The notes: generated from the sequence alone by a model not told the origin. A DNA stretch of 64,000 bases from Piscinibacter gummiphilus (GCF_032681285.1 NZ_CP136336.1:5319001-5383000); one strand, 5' to 3'. Shown: positions 35,000 through 44,880, counted from the first letter of the stretch. Translations and numbers: made by a program.

Positions 35000-36042
35000 G
35001 CCGCCCTCCGCAGCAGCTCGCCATAACGCACGGCGTCGATGTTGGAGCCGCAGACGATCAGCGCCACGCGCTTGCCGTCGAGCCGCTCGCGCAGCGGGCC
35101 GAGCAAGGCGGCCGTCGCCGCGGCGGCGGCCGGCTCGGCGGCGAGCTTCATGTCGAGGAAGAGGTGGTGCATCGCCGCGACGAGCGCGTCGTCGTCCACC
35201 CGCACGATCTCGTCGACGAAGCGCCGGCACACGCCGTAGCTGTAGGCCATCGCATAGGGCGCGCTCAGGCTGTCGGCCACGGTGTCGACGCCCTCGAGCC
35301 GCATCGGCCGGCCCGCCTGGAAGCTGCGGTACATCGCATCGGCGCCCGCGGGCTCGACGCCGAACACCTGGCAGCGCGGGTTGATCTGCTTGACGATGGA
35401 CGAGATGCCCGCCGCGAGCCCGCCACCGCCGACCGGCACCACCACCGCATCGAGCCCGCGCACCTGGCGCATCAGCTCCAGGCCGATGGTGCCCGTGCCT
35501 TCGGCCGTGCGCGGGCCGTCGTAGGGGTGGACCATGCTGCGGCCTTCGTCGGCGGCAATGCGGTCGGCGAGCGCGAAGGCCTCGGCGAGCGTCTCGGTGA
35601 GCAGCAGCTCGGCGCCGTAGCCGCGGCACGCGTCGAGCCGCACGGGGCTTGCGAACTTCGGCATCACGAGCTTGGCGTGCGAGCCCACGGCGCGCGCGGC
35701 ACAGGCGACCGACACCGCATGGTTGCCGGCACTCGCCGCCACCACGCCACGGCGGCGCTGCTCGTCGCTGAACGACTGCACGGTGTTGAGCGCGCCGCGC
35801 AGCTTGAAGCTGCCGGTCTGCTGGAAGAGTTCGAGCTTGAGCCAGACCTCGGTGAGCGGGTTGAAGGTGCGCGCGACCACGCCGGTCTGCCAGCGCCACA
35901 CCGGCGTGGGCATGATCTGGCCCGCGAGGCGCAAGGCCACACGTTCGACCTCATGCAGGCGGGGATACGGCAACTCCGACTTCGAAGACGGAAGGGACGA
36001 CGACGCCGGCGCAGCAGCGTCGGCTTGAAGCAATGCGGACAT
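34996..36042 (-). CDS. Threonine/serine dehydratase-like PLP enzyme
   Basis: The 348-residue fold type II PLP enzyme resembles the catalytic part of IlvA/TdcB. The Schiff-base lysine is in TGSFKLRGALN, the substrate loop is ASAGNHAVSVA, and the phosphate loop is VVPVGGGGLAAGIS. No ACT regulatory domain follows, as in catabolic dehydratases. It could deaminate threonine, serine or a related hydroxy-amino acid. The MSALLQADAAAP start was chosen; upstream 32 in-frame residues are arginine-rich and unlikely. The 215-bp gap upstream to the diguanylate cyclase gene contains nothing I can identify. Confidence 0.88.
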   Translation of the reverse strand: MSALLQADAAAPASSSLPSSKSELPYPRLHEVERVALRLAGQIMPTPVWRWQTGVVARTFNPLTEVWLKLELFQQTGSFKLRGALNTVQSFSDEQRRRGVVAASAGNHAVSVACAARAVGSHAKLVMPKFASPVRLDACRGYGAELLLTETLAEAFALADRIAADEGRSMVHPYDGPRTAEGTGTIGLELMRQVRGLDAVVVPVGGGGLAAGISSIVKQINPRCQVFGVEPAGADAMYRSFQAGRPMRLEGVDTVADSLSAPYAMAYSYGVCRRFVDEIVRVDDDALVAAMHHLFLDMKLAAEPAAAAATAALLGPLRERLDGKRVALIVCGSNIDAVRYGELLRRAA

Positions 36043-36257
36043 GGGAACACTCCATTCGATGCGGGAAAGGCGTGGCCCGCGAAGGACGCAAGGCGCACGC
36101 ACGGCGGCCGAAATGCGGGACCGCCAAGCACCGGGCAAAGCCGCAGCTCAGCGGTCCAGGCGAATTCGAATGGAGATGGAGGTGGGCGCGATGGCAGCGC
36201 GGCGCAGCACGACGCTCGCAAGGTGCGAGACGTGTGGGGTGGGTGCAGGCCGGCGGG

Positions 36258-37442
36258 TCACGGGGCGCATGATGTCACAGGCCTCGCGGCCTGCGCAAGC
36301 GCGGTCGTTTCAGTCGCCTCGAGGGCTTCGGCCACCACGCTGCGCTGGCGCCCGGCTTCTTTCGCCCGGTAAAGCGCGGCATCGGCCCGCTCGATGGTCA
36401 GGTGCAGGGCCTCGCCCGGCGCGGCGGCGGCGATGCCGGCCGAGAAGCTCACGCCACGCGCTTCGCTGCCGCACGCAAAACTCAGGTTGCGCATGCGCTC
36501 GTGCACACGGTCGAGCACGCAGGCGGCACCGGCCGCGTCGGTCTCGGGCAGCACGACCATGAATTCCTCGCCGCCCCAGCGGCCGAGCACGTCGGTGTCG
36601 CGCACGGTCGCGCCGACCTCGAGCGCAAAGGCTTTGAGCACCTCGTCGCCCTGGGCGTGGCCGCAGCTGTCGTTGATGCGCTTGAAGTGGTCGATGTCGA
36701 GCAGCGCGATCGACATCGGCCGCCCGCTGCGCTCGGCGCGCTGCACTTCCTTGTGCATCAGCGCCATCACGTGGCGGCGGTTGTAGAGCCCGGTCAGCTC
36801 GTCGCGGCTGGCCAGCTGCCGGTTGTGCTCCAGCGCCTGCTCCAGGTCGTGCCGGTGCTGGCGCAGCTTGTGGCGCATGGTGCTCAGCTGGCCCGCCAGC
36901 ACCGCGATGGCCGGCAGCACCACCGCGACCATCATGAAGTGCAGCGCCTCTTCGGCGATGGGGAAGCGATCCGGCCAGCGCAGGTGGCCGCCGACCATGG
37001 TCGCGCCCAGCAGCAGCACGGCCAGCACGCTCAGGCGCCGCACCTGCCCCGGCTTGAGGGCGAACATGCCGCTCACCAGCGTGATGGCCATCGCAAGCAG
37101 GCTCGCACCGCGCACCGGCCCACAGATCAGGTAGGCCGTGACGGTGGAGAAGACGCTGAAGACCCCTTGCACCATGGTGAGCGCGGGGTCGGTGGGGGAG
37201 AGGCGTTCGTTCCAGCCACTGCGGATGACGGCATAGAAGGTCAGCACGCCCAGCAGCGTGAGCGACGACCAGGCCAGCGCCAGGTGCGCATCGATCAGGC
37301 CGGTCCACACGCCGAAGGCGCAGATGAACGACAGCAGCACGTCGACCAGGACCACCAGCAGGGCCTGCGAGGCGCGCAGGCGCTGCCGTGCCTCGCGGCC
37401 GAGCACGAGGGTGGCAAGCTGGGTGGAAAGGGCCTGGCCCAT
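36258..37442 (-). CDS. Membrane diguanylate cyclase
   Basis: The 394-residue protein has six hydrophobic helices (about 25-195) of an uncharacterised sensor type, then a GGDEF domain. The catalytic motif RWGGEEF is intact and preceded by RDTD, the RxxD inhibitory site at the standard five-residue distance, so it should make c-di-GMP with product feedback. It lies 50 bp downstream of a hybrid histidine kinase on the same strand and may be the last gene of the TonB-YfiR-kinase set. Confidence 0.9.
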   Translation of the reverse strand: MGQALSTQLATLVLGREARQRLRASQALLVVLVDVLLSFICAFGVWTGLIDAHLALAWSSLTLLGVLTFYAVIRSGWNERLSPTDPALTMVQGVFSVFSTVTAYLICGPVRGASLLAMAITLVSGMFALKPGQVRRLSVLAVLLLGATMVGGHLRWPDRFPIAEEALHFMMVAVVLPAIAVLAGQLSTMRHKLRQHRHDLEQALEHNRQLASRDELTGLYNRRHVMALMHKEVQRAERSGRPMSIALLDIDHFKRINDSCGHAQGDEVLKAFALEVGATVRDTDVLGRWGGEEFMVVLPETDAAGAACVLDRVHERMRNLSFACGSEARGVSFSAGIAAAAPGEALHLTIERADAALYRAKEAGRQRSVVAEALEATETTALAQAARPVTSCAP

Positions 37443-37492
37443 GCCTCGGATATCGGCCCGCGGCAGCGCCGCTTGAGCCGCATGCGGGCCGA

Positions 37493-39523
37493 TCAGGGGT
37501 GGAACGTGGAGCTTTCCGCTGCCGCCGCGAGCGCGGCGTCGACCGCCTCGTTGAGCTTGCCGACGTTGATGGGCTTGGTGAGGTAGCGGAAGAAGCCTGC
37601 CTCCAGGCCCTGCGCCCGCGCGCGCGGCATTGCATCGGCGGTGACGGCGATGACCGGGATGTGGCGCGTCACCGGGTCGGCGGCCAGCAGCGCGCGGGCG
37701 TCGGCGCCGTTCAGGCCGGGCAGGTGGATGTCCATCAGGATGACCTGCGGCAAGTGGGCGCGGGCGAGTTCGATGCCCAGTTGCGCATCGGGCGCCGAGA
37801 GCATGCGCAGGTCGCCGCGGAAGGCGACGATCTCCTCCACCAGCCGCAGGTTGGCGGGGTTGTCTTCCACGTAGAGCAGCAGCGGCATGTGCGGCAACGC
37901 GAGCGGGTCGCGCGGGGTGAGCGGCATGCGGTCGGTTTCGGCGACGGCGGCCGTGTCTTGCGAGCGCTTGAGTTCGATCCAGAACTCGCTGCCCACGCCG
38001 GGGGTGCTTTGCACGCCGATGCGCCCGCCCATCAGCTCGACCAGGCGCTTGGTGACCACGAGGCCGATGCCGGTGCCTTCCACCGCACCCGCTTCCTGGC
38101 CCAGCCGGTTGAAGGGCTGGAAGAGCGAGGCCACCTGCTCGGGCCGGAGGCCGGGGCCGGTGTCACGCACGACGATGCGGGCCGTGCCGCTGTTGAACGA
38201 AGCGCACTCGACCACCACCGCGCCTTCTTCGCGGTTGTACTTGATGGCGTTGGACAGCAGGTTGAGCATCACCTGCTTCAGGCGCGTGCGGTCGGCCACC
38301 ACGGTGAGCGACGGGTCGACTGGCATCAGCATGTGCAGCCCGCGCTGCGCCGCGGCCGGCTCCAGCATGGTGTGGCATTCCTTGAGCAGCGCGGCGACCT
38401 CCACCGGCTCGGGCGAGAGCATCAGGTTGGCCGACTCGATGCGTGCGAGGTCGAGCACCTCGTTGATGAGGCTCAGCAGGTGCGCCCCGGCCTTCAGGAT
38501 GTGCTGGGTGAACTCGGTGCGCTTGGTCGCCGACAGCGAAATGCCCTCGGTGGCCAGCAACTGGCCGAAGCCGAGGATGGCATTGAGCGGCGTGCGCAGC
38601 TCGTGGCTCATGCTGGAGATGAACTCCGACTTGGCGCGGTTGGCACGCTCCGCGGCCTCGGTGGCCTGGGCCAGCTCGCGGTTGGAGGCTTCGAGCTGCG
38701 CGGTGCGCTCGTGCACCCGCGCTTCGAGCCGCTCGTTGAGCTGCATCACCTCGTGCTGCGCCTGCCGGCGGTCGTTGACCTCGCGCGCGATCTCGTGCAG
38801 CGCGGCTTCGTTCTCGTGCACCCGCCGCTCGATCTCGCCCATCATGCCGTTGAACGCCTCGGCCAGCGTACCCACCTCGTCGTCGCTCATCTTCTGCGCG
38901 CGGCGCGAGTAGTCGCGTTGCTCCATCACCTCGCGCGCGGTGGTGGCGATGGACAGCACGGGCCGCGTCACCACGCGTTGCAGGCGCAGCGAAACGGCCC
39001 AGGCCACGCCCATCGCGATGGCCAGCACGGCCAGCGCGATGCCGCTGTAGCCGATCACCCGCTCATAGAGCGCGTAGTCGGCACGCAGGTAGACCGAACC
39101 GCGGGTTTCGCCCTTGTCGACGATGGGCGCGGTGACCACCATCTCGCGCTCCTCGATGTGCACGCCGGGTGCGCCGGGCCGCGGCGGGAACGCGGCCGAG
39201 GCTGCCGTGGCGGGGTACAGCGCGAAGAGCTCGCCGCGCTCGTCATAGATGGCGGCGGCCCGCACCTGGGGCCGCAGGCGCAGCAGCGCGAGGTTGTCGC
39301 TGGCGACCTTGGCGTCGTCGAAGGCGAGGGCTGTGGCCGTGGTCTTGCCCAACAGTTCGGCCTGGCCCGCCATGTCACCCACCCACGACTGGTGGTAGGA
39401 CCGCAGGTCGTAGGCGATCATGGCCGCCAGCGCCACGACCAGCGAAACCAGCGTGGTGAGCAACACCACGCTCACGAGCTTGGTCTGCAGCGAGGTCGAC
39501 CTGCGGCGCACGGCGGTCGTCAT
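37493..39523 (-). CDS. CHASE8-HAMP hybrid histidine kinase with receiver
   Basis: The 676-residue inner-membrane kinase has helix 1 (about 17-38), a periplasmic domain of about 120 residues, helix 2 (about 160-178), HAMP, a coiled coil, HisKA (His307 in SHELRTPLNAILGF), HATPase and a C-terminal receiver (phospho-Asp in LMDIHLPG). The periplasmic part, with TATALAFDDAKVASDNLALL and AAIYDERGELFALYP, looks like the CHASE8 domain of YfiN/TpbB. The gene overlaps the YfiR-like gene by 4 bp (ATGA). YfiR binds the periplasmic domain of YfiN, so an equivalent contact here is a strong inference. Confidence 0.88.
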   Translation of the reverse strand: MTTAVRRRSTSLQTKLVSVVLLTTLVSLVVALAAMIAYDLRSYHQSWVGDMAGQAELLGKTTATALAFDDAKVASDNLALLRLRPQVRAAAIYDERGELFALYPATAASAAFPPRPGAPGVHIEEREMVVTAPIVDKGETRGSVYLRADYALYERVIGYSGIALAVLAIAMGVAWAVSLRLQRVVTRPVLSIATTAREVMEQRDYSRRAQKMSDDEVGTLAEAFNGMMGEIERRVHENEAALHEIAREVNDRRQAQHEVMQLNERLEARVHERTAQLEASNRELAQATEAAERANRAKSEFISSMSHELRTPLNAILGFGQLLATEGISLSATKRTEFTQHILKAGAHLLSLINEVLDLARIESANLMLSPEPVEVAALLKECHTMLEPAAAQRGLHMLMPVDPSLTVVADRTRLKQVMLNLLSNAIKYNREEGAVVVECASFNSGTARIVVRDTGPGLRPEQVASLFQPFNRLGQEAGAVEGTGIGLVVTKRLVELMGGRIGVQSTPGVGSEFWIELKRSQDTAAVAETDRMPLTPRDPLALPHMPLLLYVEDNPANLRLVEEIVAFRGDLRMLSAPDAQLGIELARAHLPQVILMDIHLPGLNGADARALLAADPVTRHIPVIAVTADAMPRARAQGLEAGFFRYLTKPINVGKLNEAVDAALAAAAESSTFHP

Positions 39524-40083
39524 GGCGCACCCTCCACCCGGCGCGCCACGCCGAGCAGGCGCGAGCTGATCTTGAGCTCGCGCGCTTCAGCGCCACGCAG
39601 GTCGACGTCGAAGCGCACGCGCTTGTCGATCATCACGAAGTTGATCGTGCTGCCGGCCGGCTGCGCGTCGTCGGCCTCGGTGACGGTGAGCACCGGCTGG
39701 CGGGCGGTGGACGCGAGCCAGTTGGCCGCGCGGGCCCCGGCCCCTCGGCCGACGAAGAGCACGTGCAGCCCCGACGCCGCCTCGCCCGGCCCCAGCCGCC
39801 GCGACACCACGGGCCGGCTCTCGGCGCGACGGCGTGAGATCAGCACGTCGAGTTCTTCCGCCAGCACATCGGACCCGGCCACGCCAATCACGAACGGGCT
39901 CTTCGGGCCGTCGAACGCCGCTGCCGGCCACTCCACGAAATCGAGGAACTTGTAGAGGTAGGCCGCCTTCACCTGGTGCTCGGCCACCGCCGCGACCTGT
40001 GCGACACCGGCCTGTGGCTGCATCCAGACCGCCCCGCCCATGGCAGCGTGCAGACAGGCGCACACCGCCATGCGGCGTTTCAC
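39520..40083 (-). CDS. YfiR-like periplasmic protein (DUF4154)
   Basis: The 187-residue protein has an N-terminal export signal, then a YfiR/DUF4154 domain: QVKAAYLYKFLDFVEWPAAA at the start, SPFVIGVAGSDVLAEEL, GLHVLFVG, and the closing INFVMIDKRVRFDVDL. YfiR is the periplasmic repressor of the YfiN diguanylate cyclase. The GTG at 40083 overlaps the stop of the TonB receptor gene (GTGA), favouring it over the ATG at 40071. The gene is coupled on both sides, to the receptor and to the kinase. Confidence 0.86.
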   Translation of the reverse strand: MKRRMAVCACLHAAMGGAVWMQPQAGVAQVAAVAEHQVKAAYLYKFLDFVEWPAAAFDGPKSPFVIGVAGSDVLAEELDVLISRRRAESRPVVSRRLGPGEAASGLHVLFVGRGAGARAANWLASTARQPVLTVTEADDAQPAGSTINFVMIDKRVRFDVDLRGAEARELKISSRLLGVARRVEGAP

Positions 40084-41972
40084 AACGACCACCTCAGCCA
40101 CACACCGATGCTGCGCTCGAACTCGCTGCGCCCCGGCGCGTCGCCGAACTCGGCGTGCGTCGCATCGAAGAGGTTCTGGCCCACGATCGACAGCTCCAAA
40201 TCGGGCCTGACGCGCCAGCCATAGCGCGCATCGAATGCGGTGTAGGCCGGCACGCCGGCCTGCGGCAGGTGGGCCACGCGCCGCAGCGAGACTTCCAACT
40301 CCTGCCCGTCGACCGGGGTGTGGGTCGAGCGCAGCGACCACTGGAACGACGGGTCGTCGCCGAGGTTGGACGGGCCGACCGGGTCGGTGCTGCCGGCCTT
40401 CAGGTGCAGGCGTTTGTGCAGCGTGGTGAAGCCGCCGCTCAGGCGCCAGGCCGGCAGCACCTGCCACTGGGCCCAGGCCTCCAGGCCGCAGGTCTGGCCT
40501 TCGATCATGTTCTGCACCTGGGCATTGGGCGGCGACTGGCCGCTGCGCAACGAGTCCCAGTCGCTCACGTAGGCGGTGGCCGAGCCGCTCCAGCCGGCGC
40601 CGAACTGGCCGCGCCAGCCGAGCTCGAACACGTTGGCCACCTCGGCGCGGAAGTCGGGCCCGCCCGCGATGATGTAGGGCGGCGTGGGCGGCAGGCGGAT
40701 GTCACGGTCGAGCCGGGCCGGGGCGCGCACCGCGCGCGACAGCGCCGTCCACACCATCTGCTGCGGCAACGGGCGCCACGCCAGGCGCAGGTTGGGCAGC
40801 GGCTCGAGGCCGGTGAAGTCGTTGTGCTCGAGTTTCAGGCCGAGCGTGAGGTCGAGGGTCTCGCTCAGGGCCAGGTCGTCCTGCACGAAGAGGTTGCCCC
40901 AGCTGAGCGTCTGGCGCTCGGGCACGAAGCCGAAGAAGAGGCCGGGCTCGAGCTTGTCGCGCGCCCAGCGGTAGCCGCCGCCCCACACGAGCTTGTGGCG
41001 TCCGTGGGTGATGGCGTGCTGCAGCTCCAGGTCGAAGAGGTCGACGGTCGGGCGGTAGAGCAGCGCGTCTTCGCGCTCCATGTGGTCGACGTAGGCCTGC
41101 ACGCGCAGGTCGCTGCCCGCTTCGAGCCGGCGCGTCCAGCGGCCGAGCAGGTTGGCGCCGGAGCTGCGAATGGGCGTGAGCTCGGTGCCGAGCAGCACGC
41201 CACGGTGCTCGGCCCGCGTGCGGTAGATGTCGCCCTGCAGCGTGAGGGTGTCGGTGCCCAGTGCAAAGTCGGCACGCAGGCCAGCCTGGTGGCGCTCGTT
41301 GGCATCGGGCACAGATCGGCCGTCGGCGGTTTCGGTGGCCTTCAGGCGCTGCGTCTTGCCGTACACCCGCAGGTGGCCCGTCTCGCCCAGCGCCACGCCG
41401 TGGCGAAGCGACAGGCCGCGCTCAAGGGTGCCGGCACCGGCCACCACTAGCGTGCCCTGCGTGTCGGCGCTCGAGCGCGTGAGGATGTTGATCACGCCAT
41501 TGACCGCATTCGCGCCCCACAGCGTGGCGCCGGGGCCGCTGATGACCTCGATGCGCTCGACGTCGTCGAGCAGCACGTCCTGCTGGTCCCAGAACACGCC
41601 CGAGAAGAACGGCGTGTAGGCGGTGCGGCCGTCGATGAGCACGAGCAGCTTGTTGCCGATGGCGTTGTTGAAGCCGCGTGCGCTGATGGCGTATTGGGTG
41701 GCGTCGATGCGCGCCACCTGCAGGTTGGGCGCGAGGCGCAGCGCCTCGGGCAGCGAGCTCGCGCCAGAGCGGCGGATGGCCTCGGCGGTGATGACGTAGA
41801 TGGAGGCCGGCGCCGCCCCGAGCGGCTCGCCGCGCCGCGAGACGGACGTGACCTCGAGACGGCCCAGCTCTTCCAGCGACAGGTCGGCGATGTCGCGCAC
41901 GGCAGACCACGTCGGCGAGATCGCGCACCCAGAGAGGGCGCACACCCACAGCGCCCGGGCCCAGCGTCTCAT
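40080..41972 (-). CDS. TonB-dependent outer-membrane receptor
   Basis: The 630-residue protein has a signal peptide, a short DLSLEELGRLEVTSVSRR segment containing the TonB-box-like region, a plug domain (ASIYVITAEAIRRSG, LVLIDGRTAYTP, ISGPGATLWGANAVNGVINI) and a beta-barrel ending in the aromatic residue pattern WLRWSL. There is no extra N-terminal signalling domain. The ligand is unknown. The gene heads a coupled set with the YfiR-like protein and the hybrid kinase, so it may be a signalling receptor as much as an importer. Confidence 0.9.
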   Translation of the reverse strand: MRRWARALWVCALSGCAISPTWSAVRDIADLSLEELGRLEVTSVSRRGEPLGAAPASIYVITAEAIRRSGASSLPEALRLAPNLQVARIDATQYAISARGFNNAIGNKLLVLIDGRTAYTPFFSGVFWDQQDVLLDDVERIEVISGPGATLWGANAVNGVINILTRSSADTQGTLVVAGAGTLERGLSLRHGVALGETGHLRVYGKTQRLKATETADGRSVPDANERHQAGLRADFALGTDTLTLQGDIYRTRAEHRGVLLGTELTPIRSSGANLLGRWTRRLEAGSDLRVQAYVDHMEREDALLYRPTVDLFDLELQHAITHGRHKLVWGGGYRWARDKLEPGLFFGFVPERQTLSWGNLFVQDDLALSETLDLTLGLKLEHNDFTGLEPLPNLRLAWRPLPQQMVWTALSRAVRAPARLDRDIRLPPTPPYIIAGGPDFRAEVANVFELGWRGQFGAGWSGSATAYVSDWDSLRSGQSPPNAQVQNMIEGQTCGLEAWAQWQVLPAWRLSGGFTTLHKRLHLKAGSTDPVGPSNLGDDPSFQWSLRSTHTPVDGQELEVSLRRVAHLPQAGVPAYTAFDARYGWRVRPDLELSIVGQNLFDATHAEFGDAPGRSEFERSIGVWLRWSL

Positions 41973-42113
41973 GCGTCTCGTGTCCTGGCTCAGGATGCGG
42001 TCCTCTGCTTGGTCACATCGGGCCGCACGCGGCGGCCACCGTTCCGACGATTCGAGCAGGCCCGACCGTACACCGCCACTGTCAGGCCTGACAGGACCAG
42101 GGTTTCACACCGC

Positions 42114-43013
42114 TCACGACCAGAGCTTGAGCAGGAGCTCCTTCACGAGCTCGATCGACTGGTCGATCAGCGGGCCGCGGTGACGCTGCGCCGAGGTGGC
42201 GATCCACAAGGTGGTGGTCATCTTCGGTCGGCGAATGGGCCTCACGGCGAAACGGTTTTCCTGGCCGCTCGCGCGAATGGCGTTGAGCGCCAGCACCGCA
42301 TGCGCCTGGCCCTGCTGCACGAGGTCGAGGATGGCGGGGATGCTTTCCACCTCCAGGGAAACCCTCGCCTTGCGGCCCTCGTTGGCGAGCGCCGTCTCCA
42401 GCAGCATGCGGATGGAATGCGGCAGGCTCGGGATCACGAGCTCGTGCTCGGCCACCTCGGCCAGCGTGACCGGCGGGCCGATGAGCTTGCCGCCTTTCTC
42501 GCGCGCGGAGACGAGGTAGAGCTGCTCGTCGAGCACCGGCACCAGGTCGATGGCGGCCGACGGCGCCACGTTGTAGACCACCGCGCAATCCACGCGGCCG
42601 ATGGCCAGCCACTCCAGCACGTAGGTGGAGAGGCCTTCGACCACGCTCAGCGTGGCCTTGGGAAAGCGCGCACGGAACGAGGCGACGAGCGGCGTGGTGA
42701 GCGTGCGGCTCACGCTGGGCGGCAGGGCCAGCACCAGGCGGCCGGTGGCAGCGCCGCGGTGGTCTTCCATGTCGAGCCGGGCCCGCTCGACCTGCTGCAG
42801 GATGCCGCGGCCATGGGCCAGCAGCCGGGTGCCGGCCTCGGTGAGCGTGACGCCGCGGCCGTTGCGCTCGAAGAGCGACTGGCGCAGCTCCACTTCGAGG
42901 GCCCTGACCTGTCGGCTCAGGGCCGGCTGGGCGATCGACAGGAAGCTCGCCGCGCGGGTGAAGCTGCCCAGCTCGGCCACGTGCACGAAGTATTCGAGCT
43001 GCTTGAGATCCAT
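42114..43013 (-). CDS. LysR-family regulator of the protocatechuate operon
   Basis: The 299-residue protein has the LysR winged helix (MDLKQLEYFVHVAELGSFTRAASFLSIAQ pattern) and effector domain. It is divergent from the pmd/lig operon, the position occupied by PmdR/LigR-type activators of protocatechuate 4,5-cleavage genes. Identity as the operon's regulator is inferred from this position and from the palindromes in the 118-bp shared promoter region. The likely inducer is protocatechuate or a pathway intermediate. Confidence 0.88.
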   Translation of the reverse strand: MDLKQLEYFVHVAELGSFTRAASFLSIAQPALSRQVRALEVELRQSLFERNGRGVTLTEAGTRLLAHGRGILQQVERARLDMEDHRGAATGRLVLALPPSVSRTLTTPLVASFRARFPKATLSVVEGLSTYVLEWLAIGRVDCAVVYNVAPSAAIDLVPVLDEQLYLVSAREKGGKLIGPPVTLAEVAEHELVIPSLPHSIRMLLETALANEGRKARVSLEVESIPAILDLVQQGQAHAVLALNAIRASGQENRFAVRPIRRPKMTTTLWIATSAQRHRGPLIDQSIELVKELLLKLWS

Positions 43014-43022
43014 GGTTTGGAA

Positions 43023-43048
43023 TATGCCACTGCGGCATAGCTGCTATG
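43023..43048. promoter_or_regulatory. LysR-type operator in the regulator/pmd intergenic region
   Basis: Two overlapping palindromes occur: TATGCC-ACTGC-GGCATA (43023-43039), which contains a T-N11-A core typical of LysR boxes, and CATAG-CTG-CTATG (43036-43048). They lie 10-35 bp from the LysR start codon and about 85-110 bp before the first operon gene, consistent with autoregulation and activation by the divergent regulator. Confidence 0.55.
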
Positions 43049-43131
43049 TGGGCTATCTCGTTGCTGCATGAGAAGTGCTGCGCAAGAATCGTTCGCAGAT
43101 CGCCCCCACGGCGCTCACCAGCGCACACGAC

Positions 43132-44166
43132 ATGAGCCTCATCATCGACATCCACGGCCACTACACCACCGCCCCCAAGGCGCTGGAAGACTGGCGCAAC
43201 CGGCAGATCGCCAACCTCAACGACAAGGCCAACCTGCCCAAGGCGTCGGAGCTCAAGATCACCGACGACGAGCTGCGCGAGAGCATCGTCAACAACCAGC
43301 TCAAGAAGATGCAGGAGCGCGGCAGCGACCTCACCGTCTTCTCGCCGCGCGCGAGCTTCATGGCGCACCACATCGGCGACTTCGAGGTCTCGTCGACCTG
43401 GGCCGCGATCTGCAACGAGCTCTGCTTCCGCGTGAGCCAGCTCTTCCCCGACCACTTCATCCCGGCCGCGATGCTCCCGCAGTCGCCGGGTGTGGACCCG
43501 AAGACCTGCATTCCCGAGCTGGAGAAGTGCGTCACCCAATACGGCAACGTGGCGATCAACCTCAACCCCGACCCGTCGGGCGGGCACTGGACGTCTCCGC
43601 CGCTGACCGACAAGGCCTGGTACCCCATCTACGAAAAGATGGTGGAGCACAAGATCCCCGCGATGGTCCACGTGAGCACGAGCTGCAACGCCTGCTTCCA
43701 CACCACCGGCGCGCACTACATCAATGCCGACACGACGGCGGTGATGCAACTGATCCAGGGCGATCTCTTCAAGGACTTCCCCGAGCTCAAGTTCATCGTG
43801 CCGCACGGCGGCGGCGCGGCGCCCTACCACTGGGGCCGCTACCGTGGCCTGGCGCAGGAGCTGAAGAAGCCGCTCCTGAAGGACCACCTGCTCAACAACG
43901 TGTTCTTCGACACCTGCGTCTACCACCAGCCCGGCATCGACCTGCTGACGACGGTGATCCCGGTCGACAACATCCTCTTCGCGAGCGAAATGATCGGCGC
44001 CGTGCGCGGCATCGACCCGGAAACCGGGAACTACTACGACGACACCAAGCGCTACATCGAGGCCTCGAAGATCCTCTCGGCCGACGACAAGCACAAGGTC
44101 TACGAGGCGAACGCGCGCCGTGTGTATCCGCGCCTCGACGCGGCTCTCAAAGCAAAGGGGAAGTGA
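43132..44166 (+). CDS. pmdE: 4-oxalomesaconate hydratase (LigJ/PmdE)
   Basis: The 344-residue amidohydrolase-superfamily enzyme hydrates 4-oxalomesaconate to 4-carboxy-4-hydroxy-2-oxoadipate in the protocatechuate 4,5-cleavage pathway. It has the metal-site [10 protein letters not shown] near the N terminus, a central [19 protein letters not shown], a His in [16 protein letters not shown] and [18 protein letters not shown] near the C terminus. The call rests on similarity to LigJ plus its position directly before the aldolase gene (1-bp gap) as in the Comamonas pmdEF order. The canonical tautomerase (PmdU) that feeds it is not in the window. Confidence 0.88.
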   Translation: MSLIIDIHGHYTTAPKALEDWRNRQIANLNDKANLPKASELKITDDELRESIVNNQLKKMQERGSDLTVFSPRASFMAHHIGDFEVSSTWAAICNELCFRVSQLFPDHFIPAAMLPQSPGVDPKTCIPELEKCVTQYGNVAINLNPDPSGGHWTSPPLTDKAWYPIYEKMVEHKIPAMVHVSTSCNACFHTTGAHYINADTTAVMQLIQGDLFKDFPELKFIVPHGGGAAPYHWGRYRGLAQELKKPLLKDHLLNNVFFDTCVYHQPGIDLLTTVIPVDNILFASEMIGAVRGIDPETGNYYDDTKRYIEASKILSADDKHKVYEANARRVYPRLDAALKAKGK

Positions 44167-44167
44167 G

Positions 44168-44851
44168 ATGTACGAACTGGGCGTCGTCTACCGCAACATC
44201 CAGCGCACCGATGCGGCCGTGGCCGACAAGCTGGCCGCCCTCGGCAGCGCCACCGTGCATGAGGCCATGGGCCGTGTCGGCTTGTTGAAGCCTTACATGC
44301 GGCCGATCTACGCCGGCGCGCAGGTCTCGGGCACGGCCGTCACCGTGCTGCTGCATCCGGGAGACAACTGGATGATGCACGTGGTGGCCGAACAGATTCA
44401 GCCGGGCGACATCGTCGTGGCCGCGATCACCGCCGAGTGCACCGACGGCTACTTCGGTGACCTGCTGGCGACCTCGTTCCAGGCGCGGGGCGCTCGCGCG
44501 CTCATCATCGACGCCGGCGTGCGCGACGTGAAGACCTTGGCCGAGATGAAGTTCCCGGTGTGGAGCAAGGCCATCAGCAGCAAGGGCACCATCAAGGCGA
44601 CGCTCGGCTCGGTGAACATTCCCGTGGTGTGCGCCGGCATGCTGGTGACGCCGGGCGACGTGATCGTGGCCGACGACGACGGCGTGGTCTGCGTGCCGCG
44701 CGGCATCGCCGCCAAGACGCTCGAAGCCGCCGTGGCCCGCGAAGCCCTCGAAGGCGAGAAGCGCGAGAAGCTCGCCTCCGGCGTGCTCGGCCTGGACATG
44801 TACAAGATGCGCGAGCCGCTGGCAAAAGCCGGCCTCAAGTACATCGACTAG
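44168..44851 (+). CDS. pmdF: 4-carboxy-4-hydroxy-2-oxoadipate aldolase (LigK/PmdF)
   Basis: The 227-residue RraA-like class II aldolase splits 4-carboxy-4-hydroxy-2-oxoadipate into pyruvate and oxaloacetate and can decarboxylate oxaloacetate. Family features are [20 protein letters not shown], the ligand loop [18 protein letters not shown], the [14 protein letters not shown] segment (catalytic Arg and Asp) and [12 protein letters not shown]. Length equals known LigK/PmdF enzymes. It follows pmdE by 1 bp and is followed by a 121-bp gap carrying stacked hairpins. Confidence 0.92.
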   Translation: MYELGVVYRNIQRTDAAVADKLAALGSATVHEAMGRVGLLKPYMRPIYAGAQVSGTAVTVLLHPGDNWMMHVVAEQIQPGDIVVAAITAECTDGYFGDLLATSFQARGARALIIDAGVRDVKTLAEMKFPVWSKAISSKGTIKATLGSVNIPVVCAGMLVTPGDVIVADDDGVVCVPRGIAAKTLEAAVAREALEGEKREKLASGVLGLDMYKMREPLAKAGLKYID

Positions 44852-44880
44852 AGATATGGCCCCCCAGTCGCTTCGCTCCT

